A DNA stretch of 63,454 bases from Deltaproteobacteria bacterium (GCA_029262355.1 JAJCZO010000389.1:1-63454), one strand, 5' to 3'. Shown: positions 16,628-27,755, counted from the first letter of the stretch. A program made the numbers and translations. Notes: generated from the letters alone by a model not told the origin.

Positions 16628-17559
16628 CAGTCACGCAACTCCTTTCCGGTGAGCTCGATGAAAATGGTCTCGAGCGAAACGGGAGTCACGCGGACCTGGA
16701 TGATCGGCTGCTTGACGACCCCTTGCCCACAGACCGCCGCAAGCACGGGCTCTGCGTGTGAGACAAAGAGTCGCACGAGCGAACCGCTCGACTCGACACG
16801 CTGCACGCCGGCGAGTCCGGCCAGCGCAGCCTCCTCACGCAACGGCTCAGCAAACCGAAGCTCGATCACTTCCGTCGCCGTGGACAAGTTCAGGAGCTCC
16901 GCCAGAGTTCCGAGTGCGACGACCTGCCCCTCGTCAATGATCGCGATCCGGTCGCAGAGATCTTCGGCTTCCTGCAGGTAGTGGGTCGTGTAAAGAATGG
17001 TCACGCCCTGCTCTCGCAGCTTCCGAACCGCCTGGAAGATGTGCACGCGCGACTGTGGGTCGACGCCGACTGTGGGTTCGTCGAGAAGAACCAAGCGCGG
17101 CGAGCTCACGAGCGCGCACCCGAGGTTCAGCCGACGCCGCATCCCGCCGGAATAGGATCGGACGAAGTCGTTCCGGCGCCCGGAGAGTTCCACCGCTTCG
17201 AGAGCTTCTTCGACCCGGGCGGGCCGGTCCGCGCGAGGCACGTCCCACAGGCGGGCAAAGAACTCGAGATTCTCCTGGCCGGTGAGGTCCGGGTAGAGCG
17301 ATTCCTCCTGCGGGGCCACGTTCAAGAGACGCCGCGCCGCGTGCACCTCGCGTACGACGTGCTTGCCGAAGACCCAGGCATCCCCGGAAGTGGGCCAGAT
17401 TCGCGTCGAGATCATCGACAAGGTGGTCGTCTTCCCGGCTCCGTTCGGGCCGAGCAGGCCAAAGATCTCACCCTCGTTCACTTCCAGGGAGATGCCCCGA
17501 ACCGCCTCGCGCTCGTCGTAGGAGCGCCGGAGATTTTTGGTCACGAGGGCCGCGGACAT
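16627..17559 (-). CDS. ABC exporter ATP-binding protein
   Basis: A 310-aa nucleotide-binding subunit of the drug/lipid export (DrrA/CcmA-like) class. Walker A is GPNGAGKTTT near residue 38, the Q-loop is VAPQEESLYPDLT, the signature is YSGGMRRRLNL and Walker B is LVLLDEPTVGVDP. The switch His is in TTHYLQEAEDLCDRIAI. A C-terminal extension of about 85 residues (DUF4162-like) follows. First gene of the four-gene export operon, 59 bases after purA on the same strand. Confidence 0.92.
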   Translation of the reverse strand: MSAALVTKNLRRSYDEREAVRGISLEVNEGEIFGLLGPNGAGKTTTLSMISTRIWPTSGDAWVFGKHVVREVHAARRLLNVAPQEESLYPDLTGQENLEFFARLWDVPRADRPARVEEALEAVELSGRRNDFVRSYSGGMRRRLNLGCALVSSPRLVLLDEPTVGVDPQSRVHIFQAVRKLREQGVTILYTTHYLQEAEDLCDRIAIIDEGQVVALGTLAELLNLSTATEVIELRFAEPLREEAALAGLAGVQRVESSGSLVRLFVSHAEPVLAAVCGQGVVKQPIIQVRVTPVSLETIFIELTGKELRD

Positions 17560-17588
17560 CTGTCTGGTCGCCTATAGGGAGCCGATCT

Positions 17589-17603
17589 CCCCGTCAATCG
17601 GGG
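17589..17603. terminator. Short hairpin between purA and the ABC operon
   Basis: CCCCG, loop TCAAT, CGGGG: a perfect 5-bp stem in the 59-base gap downstream of purA. There is no T-run, so it is weak evidence for a purA terminator. Confidence 0.3.
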
Positions 17604-17618
17604 GACGGCTCGGCCGCA

Positions 17619-20532
<2,914 letters not shown>

Positions 20533-20808
20533 CGCTCCTCTTCCTCCTGGCCAGCGCCCGTCAGCTGACGGGCGGAGCCTCGACCTCGACCCCAGAGTCC
20601 CGACCGTTGCGCGTGGATGCAGCCATGGCCCGCAGGGCGAGCAGGGACCTCTTTTGTGGAACTGGCGTCATGGCGGGCGGGGCGGCGGCCCCGAAAGGCG
20701 ATCCGGGACGGCAACCAAGGTGGCTAGCGAAGGCCTTCCGGCCAAGCAAGACGCCCCCCGGGCGTCGTCGTTCTACGTTCGTCTAGACGCCGCAACCCCG
20801 CAGTTGCG
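20533..20808. other. Intergenic region between divergent serA and second tolC gene
   Basis: About 276 bases up to the tolC promoter with no convincing gene. It contains a perfect 7-bp hairpin GACGCCC/GGGCGTC with a 3-base loop (20750-20766) and a GAAGGCCTTC palindrome at about 20730-20739. No promoter for serA was identified and no known riboswitch was recognised. Confidence 0.35.
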
Positions 20809-20837
20809 TTGACATCTCGACAGCCCGCCGATACCCG
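20809..20837 (+). promoter_or_regulatory. Sigma-70-type promoter for the second tolC gene
   Basis: TTGACA (20809-20814), 17-base spacer, TACCCG (20832-20837). Transcription would start near 20844, within two bases of the GTG at 20846, so the message may be leaderless. Seen directly; activity is inferred. Confidence 0.55.
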
Positions 20838-20845
20838 GTGGATTC

Positions 20846-22615
20846 GTGCTGGAGAGCTCCTTGGGACACGCCGGGCTCCGCGCTTGCAAACTCGTCGCCG
20901 TCGCCGCCCTCTTCGTCGGCGCCGTTTCGATTGCATGTGCGGAGGAAGTTGTGGATGCGGCCGCAGGATCGTCGCCCGAAGCGGGCGCGCCCCTCGAGCT
21001 GCGTCGCGAACTGGTGGACGAGCCGTCGATCTGGCAGGTCCTGAGCGCGCAGTACGAGGTGCCGACGACCGAGCCGGCGAACCCGTTCATCAGCGGGCTA
21101 CGCAACGCCCCCGCTCAGCTGACTCTGCGCGACGCAGTTCTCACGTCGGTCCAGAACAACCCGGCAGTCATCGCCGAGTCGCTCACACCGCTTGCGCAGC
21201 AGACCGGTATCCTCGAAGCGCAGGCTCAGTTCGACCCGATCTTCGGTGGCGAAGTCGGCATCAGCCGCCGCAGCGAACCGACAGCGAATACCCTTCAGGC
21301 CGGGCTCGACGATCAGGACCCAGTTTTCCGAAACAACGGCGGCACCTGGAACTTCTCACTCACCAAACAGCTCCGCACCGGTGCCAACCTCGGACTGACC
21401 TGGGACAACGACCGGGCAAACTCGAGTCTGCCTTTCCTCCTCCTCAACCCGACCTACACGCCCGAGCTGAACGCGTCGCTGAGTCAGCCGATCCTGAGAG
21501 GATTCGGGTTGTACTTCACGAGCCTCCGCATTCGAATCGCCGAGAGCGCCACGGGCGCGGCAATCGAGAACTACCGGGCGGCCGTCTCGAACTTCATACG
21601 AGGGGTCATCGCCAACTATTGGGCGGTCGTCGGCCTGGAAGAACGCCTGGAAGTACTGAACGGCTCGCTCGAGCTTGCCGAGAAGACGGTTCGAGACAAT
21701 CAAACGCGGGTCGATGTCGGCGTCCTTCCGCCGGTTGCCGTCCTCGAGAGCGAGGCGGAGGCCGCGCGCCGGAAGGAGGAGGTCATCGTTGCCACGAACG
21801 AGCTGGCGCAGGCACGGCTCCAGCTTCGGCAACAGGTTTACCTGCCCAGCGAGAACCCATTCCTGCCGAAAGCCGTTCAGCCGATCGACCGGCCGACGAG
21901 CGAGCGATTCGAGGTGTCCGTCGAAGACGCGCTTCGGATTGCACTCGAGAAACGGGCTGAGGTCCGCGCGGCTCGCCTGACGATCGAGGGCAGAGAGCTC
22001 AACACCGCCATCACGAAAAACCAGCTCCTACCGAAGCTCGACCTGGTCGGGAACATCGGGCTCAACTCGCTGGCCGGAAGCGACATTCCTCCGCCGCAAG
22101 AGCCAGCGCCCGTGTTCGAGGGAAACTACCCAGATTCCCTGAATCGGCTATTTGATGGCCGCTACTACTCGTACTCCGCTGGGGTGAGAATCGAGATCCC
22201 GATCGGGAACGCGGGCGCGAAAGCACAAGCGACCCGAGCCCGTGTCGAGGAACAGCAGGCGTTCACGCGATACCGCCAAACGGTCTCGGAGATCAGCCTC
22301 GAAGTCGGCCGCGCCGTCTCCGACGTCCTCTCGGACCAGGAGCGCATCGAAACGACCCGCATAGCGCGCGAGCTCTCTGAGCAGAACCTGCGAAACCAGA
22401 CGAAGCGCTACGAGGTCGGCATGGTCACGACGACCGACCTACTGAAGTTCCAGAACGACCTCGCGTCAGCCAAGGTCGCCCACATCCAGGCCATGATCGA
22501 GTTCAACATCTCGCAGGCCGAGCTGGAGCGGTCGCAGGGCACCCTGCTCTCTCGCTTCAACGTGACCATCGAGCCCCAGGGCGAGACCCACACGCCTTGG
22601 TGGGCCGCTTTCTGA
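20846..22615 (+). CDS. TolC-family outer-membrane channel, second copy
   Basis: A 589-aa outer-membrane factor. A signal peptide (CKLVAVAALFVGAVSIACA) is followed by an N-terminal extension of about 60 residues and then two efflux repeats. Conserved landmarks are NPAVIAESLTPLAQQTGILEAQAQFDPIFGG, quoted here only as NPAVIAESLTPL and AQAQFDPIFGG, then SLSQPILRGFG, and KRYEVGMVTTTDLLKFQNDL in the second repeat. It is not next to an inner-membrane pump, so its partner lies elsewhere. Start choice is open: the GTG at 20846 fits the promoter as a leaderless start, while a TTG at 20861 has GGAG six bases upstream. The Nudix gene overlaps its end. Confidence 0.85.
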   Translation: MLESSLGHAGLRACKLVAVAALFVGAVSIACAEEVVDAAAGSSPEAGAPLELRRELVDEPSIWQVLSAQYEVPTTEPANPFISGLRNAPAQLTLRDAVLTSVQNNPAVIAESLTPLAQQTGILEAQAQFDPIFGGEVGISRRSEPTANTLQAGLDDQDPVFRNNGGTWNFSLTKQLRTGANLGLTWDNDRANSSLPFLLLNPTYTPELNASLSQPILRGFGLYFTSLRIRIAESATGAAIENYRAAVSNFIRGVIANYWAVVGLEERLEVLNGSLELAEKTVRDNQTRVDVGVLPPVAVLESEAEAARRKEEVIVATNELAQARLQLRQQVYLPSENPFLPKAVQPIDRPTSERFEVSVEDALRIALEKRAEVRAARLTIEGRELNTAITKNQLLPKLDLVGNIGLNSLAGSDIPPPQEPAPVFEGNYPDSLNRLFDGRYYSYSAGVRIEIPIGNAGAKAQATRARVEEQQAFTRYRQTVSEISLEVGRAVSDVLSDQERIETTRIARELSEQNLRNQTKRYEVGMVTTTDLLKFQNDLASAKVAHIQAMIEFNISQAELERSQGTLLSRFNVTIEPQGETHTPWWAAF

Positions 22616-23067
22616 GCGAGATCCACGTCGTCGGCGCCGCGATCCTGCGCGCCAGCACGTGCCTGGTCGCCCTGCGGAGCAAATCGATGAGCGAGCCGGG
22701 CCGCTGGGAGTTTCCAGGCGGGAAGATCGAGTCCGGCGAATCCCCCGCCGAGGCGCTCATCCGCGAAATCTACGAAGAACTCGGCTGTCGAATCCGACCC
22801 GGCGCGTTGTTGGGCACGGGCCGTGCGCGGACCGGCTCGAGGAACGTCCGCCTAGACGTATACGCGGCCGAGCTGGTCTCGGGGCGCCCCCTGGCAGGGG
22901 AGCATCAAGAGGTACGCTGGGCCGCCGCTAGCGAGCTTGTCGCCCTGGCTTGGGCCCCCGCCGACATCCCTGTCGTGGCGGCGGTGATCGAACGCCTCGA
23001 GGGGGCTCAGGCGCGGGAACGGAGCATCAGGAGTGCGACGGCGAAGCCGCCGACGAGACTGAAGTAG
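22600..23067 (+). CDS. Nudix hydrolase, MutT-like
   Basis: A 155-aa Nudix protein. The Nudix box GGKIESGESPAEALIREIYE continuing into ELGC fits G-x5-E-x7-R-E-x2-E-E-x-G near residues 40-63. WEFPGGK just before it and the short overall length match the 8-oxo-dGTP/CTP diphosphatase (MutT/NudG) group, which clears oxidised nucleotides, although Nudix specificity is hard to read from sequence. The GTG start overlaps the end of the tolC-type gene; a TTG one codon earlier is also possible. The 3' end overlaps a minus-strand 30-aa frame. Confidence 0.85.
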   Translation: MGRFLSEIHVVGAAILRASTCLVALRSKSMSEPGRWEFPGGKIESGESPAEALIREIYEELGCRIRPGALLGTGRARTGSRNVRLDVYAAELVSGRPLAGEHQEVRWAAASELVALAWAPADIPVVAAVIERLEGAQARERSIRSATAKPPTRLK

Positions 23068-23099
23068 AAGACTGAAATCGGGTCGAGGATGTCGCTCAT
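23007..23099 (-). CDS. 30-aa single-pass membrane peptide
   Basis: A short minus-strand frame found by reading the sequence. ATG at 23097-23099, TGA at 23007-23009. The product starts MSDILDPISVFYFSLVGGF and ends AVALLMLRSRA: a polar N-terminus, one hydrophobic helix and a positive C-terminus, so the N-terminus is probably outside. A good ribosome site, GGGAG, lies five bases upstream. It overlaps the last 61 bases of the Nudix gene antisense. Its make-up resembles small membrane accessory peptides such as KdpF, but no homology is claimed. Confidence 0.5.
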   Translation of the reverse strand: MSDILDPISVFYFSLVGGFAVALLMLRSRA

Positions 23100-23443
23100 G
23101 AGGTCTCCCGGAGCAGGAAATAGGTAGGTTTACGTGATTTCGGTGTATGGCTACCGGGTGCGACTCTCCCATACCGTGTAGCGTTGCGAAAGGCGTTTGT
23201 TCGGCATTGTGCGAACAGCCGTTCGACCGGCCGAGATCCGGACCCATCCGAGGCCTGCCCCGGTCTTGCCGCGCCGCCCTCGACGTCAGGCCCTACACAT
23301 CCGGTGCCACGGCATACGGGCGAACCACCGCCGGCCCGGTTGGCCGGCGCGAGCCTGGCGCACGAACGCCGCAGACCGGGGCGCCACCTGGCCCACGGCG
23401 GTCGGGAGAGAGGCGGCGGCTCGGGCGGAGCCCGTGGGCCCGC
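23100..23443. other. 344-base region without a convincing gene
   Basis: Lies between the 30-aa membrane frame and the folE stop. Open frames are present but lack a ribosome site and look like G+C-driven artefacts. The only structure I see is the hairpin at 23329-23349. Confidence 0.4.
23329..23349. terminator. Strong hairpin downstream of folE
   Basis: CGCCGGCC, loop CGGTT, GGCCGGCG: a perfect 8-bp G+C stem about 95 bases past the folE stop. No T-run is seen on the minus strand, so Rho-dependent or partial termination is more likely than classic intrinsic termination. Confidence 0.4.
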
Positions 23444-23995
23444 TCAAGAGCGCCGGTGGCCGATCAGGTTCATGAACTCGTTGCGGGTGTCCTGATTCTC
23501 CCGGAAGACCCCGAGCATGGCGCTCGTGATCACGTACGAGTTCTGCTTTTCGACCCCGCGCATGCGCATGCACAGGTGCTCGGCTTCGGCGACGACGGCA
23601 ACGCCCTCCGCGCCGAGTTTCTCCATGAGTAGCGTCGCGATCTGGGTCGTCATGCGCTCTTGAACCTGGAGCCGACGCGCGAACACGTCGACGAGTCGCG
23701 CCATCTTCGAAATTCCGACGATCTTGCCACTCGGAAGATAGGCCATGTGCACCTTGCCGAAGAACGGCAGCATGTGGTGCTCGCACATCGAATAGAAATC
23801 GATGTCCTTCATGATGATCATCTCCGAGTAGTCCTCGGTGAAGAGGGCTCCGTTGATGATCTCTTCGGGATCCTGCGAATAGCCGCGCGTCATCTCGGCG
23901 AGCGCACGCGCACATCGCGCGGGTGTCTTCAGCAGCCCCTCGCGCTTCGGATCCTCGCCGAGTGCCTCGAGAATCCCTTCGAAGTACTTCTCCAA
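23444..23995 (-). CDS. folE: GTP cyclohydrolase I
   Basis: Converts GTP to dihydroneopterin triphosphate, the entry to folate and related pterins. At 183 aa it has the standard length. [20 protein letters not shown] holds the zinc ligands Cys and His, [11 protein letters not shown] supplies the second zinc Cys, and [11 protein letters not shown] and TRNEFMNLI are family signatures. It starts at TTG with GGGG a few bases upstream, eight bases after the kinase-like gene, so the two are very likely cotranscribed from the promoter at 25265-25293. Confidence 0.97.
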   Translation of the reverse strand: MEKYFEGILEALGEDPKREGLLKTPARCARALAEMTRGYSQDPEEIINGALFTEDYSEMIIMKDIDFYSMCEHHMLPFFGKVHMAYLPSGKIVGISKMARLVDVFARRLQVQERMTTQIATLLMEKLGAEGVAVVAEAEHLCMRMRGVEKQNSYVITSAMLGVFRENQDTRNEFMNLIGHRRS

Positions 23996-24003
23996 GGCGG
24001 CCC

Positions 24004-25155
24004 CTACTTGCTCCCCTTGCGCTCCACGGCCTTGACCTTCTGGTATTTTCGGTAGTCGTAGCCAGTGGCCATGGCCAGAAGCATGGGCTCCATGCCGCCA
24101 TCGCGCTCGCGCCGCAGAATGGAGAGACGGTCGAAGAACTCCTGGAAGCCGCGAATCGCCGCAGAACGCGGATCATCGGACGGCTGGGGCAGGCGCGCTT
24201 CGGTAATCGCGGCGAGGCACGCCGCGGAATCCGGAAGCGAGACGATGTCGCGCAGCTTCGTCACCGTGAAGCGGAAAGCTGAGAACCGCAGTTCGTTGGG
24301 GAACGCGTCCCACTCGGCCAGCGACAGGGTGCGGATCGTCTCGTAGCCGGCAATGACCGTCTCGAACCGCTTGAGATCATAGCTTCCGTCCGTGAAGCAC
24401 AGCGCGTTCACGGCGGTGGCGAGGTCGAAGATGAACTTGCCGCGACACGCCGCCTCGAAGCTCACGATACCGACGAGCTTGTCGCCCTTCAGCAAGACGT
24501 TCTCGCTCAAGAGGTCACCGTAGATGACGCCCTTGGGCAACTTCGTTTCGAGGTAGTTGCCGAGGTAGTCGACTTCTTCGTCGAGAGTCCGCGTGATGCG
24601 CTTGAAGTAGGTCGGCAGGCGCGGGCGAATCTCCGCGTAGAGATCCGCTACACGCTCGAAGCTGAACCGATTCTCGATCCCCTTCTTGTATCCCTTGCCG
24701 ATGAGGTGGAGCTCACCCAGTGCCCGGCCGACACCCTCGATCTGATTCCCGCTCAGATCCTCGACCAGTGGGCGCTTGCCGTCGATGTTCTTGTACGCAG
24801 TGAGCCGGGCGCCGCCGACGTCGCGGTAGTGACGACTCTTGCGATCGGCCAGAGGCTGCGGGCACGGGAAACCGTGCTTTCGCAGGTACAGGAAAAGATC
24901 CACCTCGCGCTTCAGGTCGAGCTCGCCCCGGTTCCCGTCGAAGCGGAAGATGACCTTGCTGCGCCCGACGTCGACGAGGAAGTTCTTCTGGTGGTTCGAC
25001 GGCCGAGACCATCCACCTGCCGGCCCCACGCCCTGAACCTTCCCGAGGCCGTACTCCTCGGCGAGGCCCACGATCTGCCTCTTATCCATGGAAGAGCCCG
25101 TCATCGGTGATCCGTCCGGGCAAGCCCGCGATCGTTCGGCTTCCGCCTGCAGCAT
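24004..25155 (-). CDS. APH/ThrB-II-like kinase-fold protein with altered active site
   Basis: A 383-aa protein of the aminoglycoside-phosphotransferase/homoserine kinase II fold. Recognisable parts are the N-lobe ([20 protein letters not shown]), the [10 protein letters not shown] strand, and a catalytic-loop equivalent [13 protein letters not shown] near residue 210 where HGD is normal. Next comes a metal-site segment [20 protein letters not shown], where the usual IDF aspartate is Ser. The catalytic Asp remains but the His and the second metal Asp are gone, so activity is doubtful. The ATG at 25155 has a GAGGGGGTGA ribosome site; later starts at 25104 and 25089 are possible. Upstream partner of folE. 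The substrate is unknown. Confidence 0.7.
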   Translation of the reverse strand: MLQAEAERSRACPDGSPMTGSSMDKRQIVGLAEEYGLGKVQGVGPAGGWSRPSNHQKNFLVDVGRSKVIFRFDGNRGELDLKREVDLFLYLRKHGFPCPQPLADRKSRHYRDVGGARLTAYKNIDGKRPLVEDLSGNQIEGVGRALGELHLIGKGYKKGIENRFSFERVADLYAEIRPRLPTYFKRITRTLDEEVDYLGNYLETKLPKGVIYGDLLSENVLLKGDKLVGIVSFEAACRGKFIFDLATAVNALCFTDGSYDLKRFETVIAGYETIRTLSLAEWDAFPNELRFSAFRFTVTKLRDIVSLPDSAACLAAITEARLPQPSDDPRSAAIRGFQEFFDRLSILRRERDGGMEPMLLAMATGYDYRKYQKVKAVERKGSK

Positions 25156-25264
25156 CCACTCACCCCCTCACGCCTCTGTAGCGGATCGGTAACGAACTGC
25201 CCGAGCTTCCGCTATGACTGAAGCGCCCTCTGCCGTGACATGTCGTTCTGTTTTCTTGTTGCGC

Positions 25265-25293
25265 GGAACGTACGAGAATCCAGCAAAACTGTC
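25265..25293 (-). promoter_or_regulatory. Promoter for the kinase-like gene and folE
   Basis: On the minus strand: TTGACA (25288-25293), 17-base spacer, TACGTT (25265-25270). It lies in an A+T-rich pocket between the glycerate kinase stop and the kinase-like gene. Predicted leader about 100 bases to the ATG at 25155. Confidence 0.55.
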
Positions 25294-25356
25294 AACGTAG
25301 ATTTTGCGGGCAGGGCATGGATGAGGACTGCTACACCGCCGTTTTGCACGCCAAAA

Positions 25357-26673
25357 CTATTTTCGGCGCGGGCCGCCCAAGGCGACCACCAGATCCATCA
25401 CATTGGTGGCCGAAGGACCGGTCACGAACGCGTCTCCGAGCGCGTCGAGGAGCGTGTGCGAGTCGTGCTCCGCGAGAGCTCTACGCACCTCGCGCGCACT
25501 GGCTCGGCGACGAGAGGATCCGTCCGCGAAGCCGCCGGCGGCCGGGGTCTCGCCGTCGATGCCATCCGTGCCGGCGGCCAGCAAGCTCCAGTCGCCGCCG
25601 GCGAGGCCGGGCATGGCAGCGACGGCGAACTCCTGGCTGCGGCCACCGCGGCCCCGCGCGGCCCCGACGTGCACCGTGGTCTCGCCCCCGGCGAGCACGC
25701 AGGTCGGGGCATCCGCTGCGCCCAGCGACGCGACCAGGGCCTCGGACTGCTCTGCTGCCTCCCCGGCCAACGGCGCGGCCCGCGTGCGCACCCGGTACCC
25801 CAGACGACGCGCCTCTCGTGCGGCGGCTCGAAGGGCGATGCGGTTCGAGCCGATGACGCGGGCCCGTGACCGACCCGCGTCCGTCGAGCCCGGCTTCACG
25901 GTCTCCGGGCAGGACGCGCGCCCATCGCGCCCTGCGGCGAGACGACGACGAACCGAGGGGGGCACCCCCTGCAGAGCTCCCAACGCCTCCAGGCCCCGCC
26001 AGGCTTCGTCGTACGTCGACGGATCAGGCACCGTAGGACCGGAGCCGATCGTGCCGAGCGCGTCTCCGATCACATCCGAGAGCGCGAGGGTCCACACGCG
26101 CCGGGGCGCCGCGATGCGCAGAAGCCCCCCGCCCTTCACACTCGACACGTGCTTGCGCACGGCGTTGGTGAGTTCGATGTCCGCGCCGCAGCGAAGAAGA
26201 AGACGCCCGAGGTGCACTTTGTCCGTCGTCGAGACCCCACGGGCCGGACGGGCCAGCAGAGCCGATGCGCCGCCACTGAGCAGAAACAGGATTCCGTCGG
26301 TCGTCGGGCGGCGCCGGAGTCTCTGGATCAGGCGCTGCGTCGAGTCGAAGCTCCGGCGGTCCGGCACCGGATGGCCCCCCCCTAGAACCTCGATCCGCCC
26401 ATGGTACCGCCGGCCGCAGCCACGCCCGCCTGGCGCAATCACGGCGCCGGACACTTCGGGGGCCACGCGCGCAACGCCCGCGGCCATGGCCGCCGCGGCC
26501 TTCCCCGCACCGGCCACCCACAGGGCGCGCAGCGGGACCCCCGCGGTCGCATCGCCCAGGTCGACCATCAGCCGAGAGCCTTCGCGCCGAACGTGGCTCT
26601 CGACCAGGCGCTGCGGATCCACCGCTTCGACACCGGCGCGGTAGATCGCTTCGAGGTCGGCGCGGCGGCGCAC
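25357..26673 (-). CDS. Glycerate 2-kinase (MOFRL/GckA family)
   Basis: Phosphorylates D-glycerate to 2-phosphoglycerate, feeding glyoxylate, serine-cycle or sugar-acid carbon into glycolysis. The 438-aa protein shows both family domains: an N-terminal DUF4147 part (VAGAGKAAAAMAAGV, GGGHPVPDRRSF, FLLSGGASALLARP, SDVIGDALGTIGSGPTVPDP) and a C-terminal MOFRL part (CVLAGGETTVHVGAARGRGG, LLAAGTDGIDGET). It lies 21 bases before the DksA-type gene's stop is reached, same strand, but the link may be only positional. No other glycerate-pathway gene is adjacent. Confidence 0.92.
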   Translation of the reverse strand: MRRRADLEAIYRAGVEAVDPQRLVESHVRREGSRLMVDLGDATAGVPLRALWVAGAGKAAAAMAAGVARVAPEVSGAVIAPGGRGCGRRYHGRIEVLGGGHPVPDRRSFDSTQRLIQRLRRRPTTDGILFLLSGGASALLARPARGVSTTDKVHLGRLLLRCGADIELTNAVRKHVSSVKGGGLLRIAAPRRVWTLALSDVIGDALGTIGSGPTVPDPSTYDEAWRGLEALGALQGVPPSVRRRLAAGRDGRASCPETVKPGSTDAGRSRARVIGSNRIALRAAAREARRLGYRVRTRAAPLAGEAAEQSEALVASLGAADAPTCVLAGGETTVHVGAARGRGGRSQEFAVAAMPGLAGGDWSLLAAGTDGIDGETPAAGGFADGSSRRRASAREVRRALAEHDSHTLLDALGDAFVTGPSATNVMDLVVALGGPRRK

Positions 26674-26694
26674 GCTGGAGTGCCTCGCGGCTAG

Positions 26695-27120
26695 CTAGGC
26701 GTCGTCGCCGCCGTCGTCGCCGACGGCAAAGCGGCGGACACCACGGTCGTCGTCCGCCTGACGCGTCTGGCGGGCTTCCTTTTCCTGCTCCCCCTGACAA
26801 ATCACGCAGAGGCGGGTGAACGGCAACGCCTTCAACCGGTCCTCGGCGATGTCGAGCTCACACTCGTCGCAGATACCGTACGAGCCGGCCTTGATCCGCG
26901 TGAGCGCCTCGTCCAGGGATTGGAGCTTCCGCCGATCGCGGTCAGACAAAATCATGCTGATGTCACGATCGCGCTCCTCGCTGGCGAGATCGTACGCATC
27001 CATGCCTTCGTCTTTGTGGCCGGAACGACTGGTTTTTGTGTCGCTATCGATGTCCGCGACGACCTGCTCGCGCATCTTGAGCAGGGATTCTTGGGCACTC
27101 TTCAGGAACGCTTTACGCAT
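26695..27120 (-). CDS. DksA/TraR-family zinc-finger regulator
   Basis: A 141-aa DksA-like protein. A coiled-coil front (MRKAFLKSAQESLLKMREQV and onward, with DEGMDAYDLASEERDRDIS) is followed by a four-cysteine zinc finger, YGICDECELDIAEDRLKALP and then FTRLCVICQGEQE. DksA proteins enter the RNA polymerase secondary channel and adjust transcription with ppGpp. The acidic tail (DDDRGVRRFAVGDDGGDDA) is long for the family. It has its own promoter at 27175-27203 and a hairpin at the 5' end of the message. Several DksA paralogues usually exist, so I give no symbol. Confidence 0.9.
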   Translation of the reverse strand: MRKAFLKSAQESLLKMREQVVADIDSDTKTSRSGHKDEGMDAYDLASEERDRDISMILSDRDRRKLQSLDEALTRIKAGSYGICDECELDIAEDRLKALPFTRLCVICQGEQEKEARQTRQADDDRGVRRFAVGDDGGDDA

Positions 27121-27146
27121 GGTCCTTCGTTTGAGTCCTCTCCGTT

Positions 27147-27170
27147 GGGCCGGAATGCAAAAACCGGCCC
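27147..27170 (-). promoter_or_regulatory. 5'-end stem-loop of the DksA-type mRNA
   Basis: Read on the minus strand: GGGCCGG, 10-base loop TTTTTGCATT, CCGGCCC. The predicted transcription start (near 27168) falls at its first bases, so the mRNA would begin with this hairpin. Outer CCTTCG/CGAAGG bases (27124-27129, 27172-27177) could extend it. It could also act as a terminator for yajQ upstream. Confidence 0.45.
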
Positions 27171-27174
27171 GCGA

Positions 27175-27203
27175 AGGGTAAGGATGGGGTCGGCCTGTGT
27201 CAA
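27175..27203 (-). promoter_or_regulatory. Sigma-70-type promoter for the DksA-type gene
   Basis: Minus strand: TTGACA (27198-27203), 17-base spacer, TACCCT (27175-27180). Leader about 48 bases. Confidence 0.6.
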
Positions 27204-27266
27204 CGGGCGACCTTCACCCGTGGAATTTCACCGCGCAGGTACCATGGCGGGACGGCCCGCGGGGGG

Positions 27267-27755
27267 CTAGTCCCGCATGTTCACGTACTGCAGCGGGCGC
27301 TTGTAGTCCGCCGCCTTCAGGAGCTGAATCACGTCCTGGAGATCGTCGCGCTTCTTGCCGGTCACGCGCACCTGAGCGTCCTGAACCTGGGCCTGCACCT
27401 TGAGCTTGCTCGCCTTGATCATCTTCACGAGCTCTTTGGCGTCGTCCTTCTCGAGCCCCTGGTGCACGGTAATGGTCTGCTTGGCGAGGCCGCCGGCAGC
27501 CGGCTCTATCTTGCCATACTCCATCGACTTCAGGCTGACCTGGCGTTTGGCCAGCTTCCCCTGCAGCATCTCGACCACGGCATTCACCTTGTACTCGTCG
27601 TCGGACACGATCTGGACCACCTTCTTCTCCGGGAACTCGATTTCGGTCTTCGACCCCTTGAAATCATAACGCTGCCCGACTTCTCGGCGCGTCTGCTCCA
27701 GGGCGTTTTCGACCTCCGGAATGTCCACCTCGGACACGACATCGAATGACGGCAC
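27267..27755 (-). CDS. yajQ: YajQ-family nucleotide-binding protein
   Basis: A 162-aa cytoplasmic protein of the UPF0234/YajQ family, whose members bind cyclic-di-GMP or other nucleotides and affect gene control. Two ferredoxin-like halves are seen. The N-terminus PSFDVVSEVDIPEVENALEQ is the family signature, QRYDFKGS and TVHQGLEKDDAKELVKMIK are conserved, and the C-terminus reads GKKRDDLQDVIQLLK. It starts at GTG with a strong GGAGGAGG site six bases upstream, so high expression is likely. Confidence 0.93.
   Translation of the reverse strand: MPSFDVVSEVDIPEVENALEQTRREVGQRYDFKGSKTEIEFPEKKVVQIVSDDEYKVNAVVEMLQGKLAKRQVSLKSMEYGKIEPAAGGLAKQTITVHQGLEKDDAKELVKMIKASKLKVQAQVQDAQVRVTGKKRDDLQDVIQLLKAADYKRPLQYVNMRD

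Noticed and set aside
20690-20766. Possible riboswitch between serA and tolC
   Set aside because: A hairpin and a GAAA loop are present, and I compared them with c-di-GMP-I and other classes, but the conserved core sequences are not there.
23147-23443. Plus-strand open frames downstream of the Nudix gene
   Set aside because: No ribosome site, proline- and arginine-heavy composition, and overlap of folE antisense; they look like G+C artefacts.
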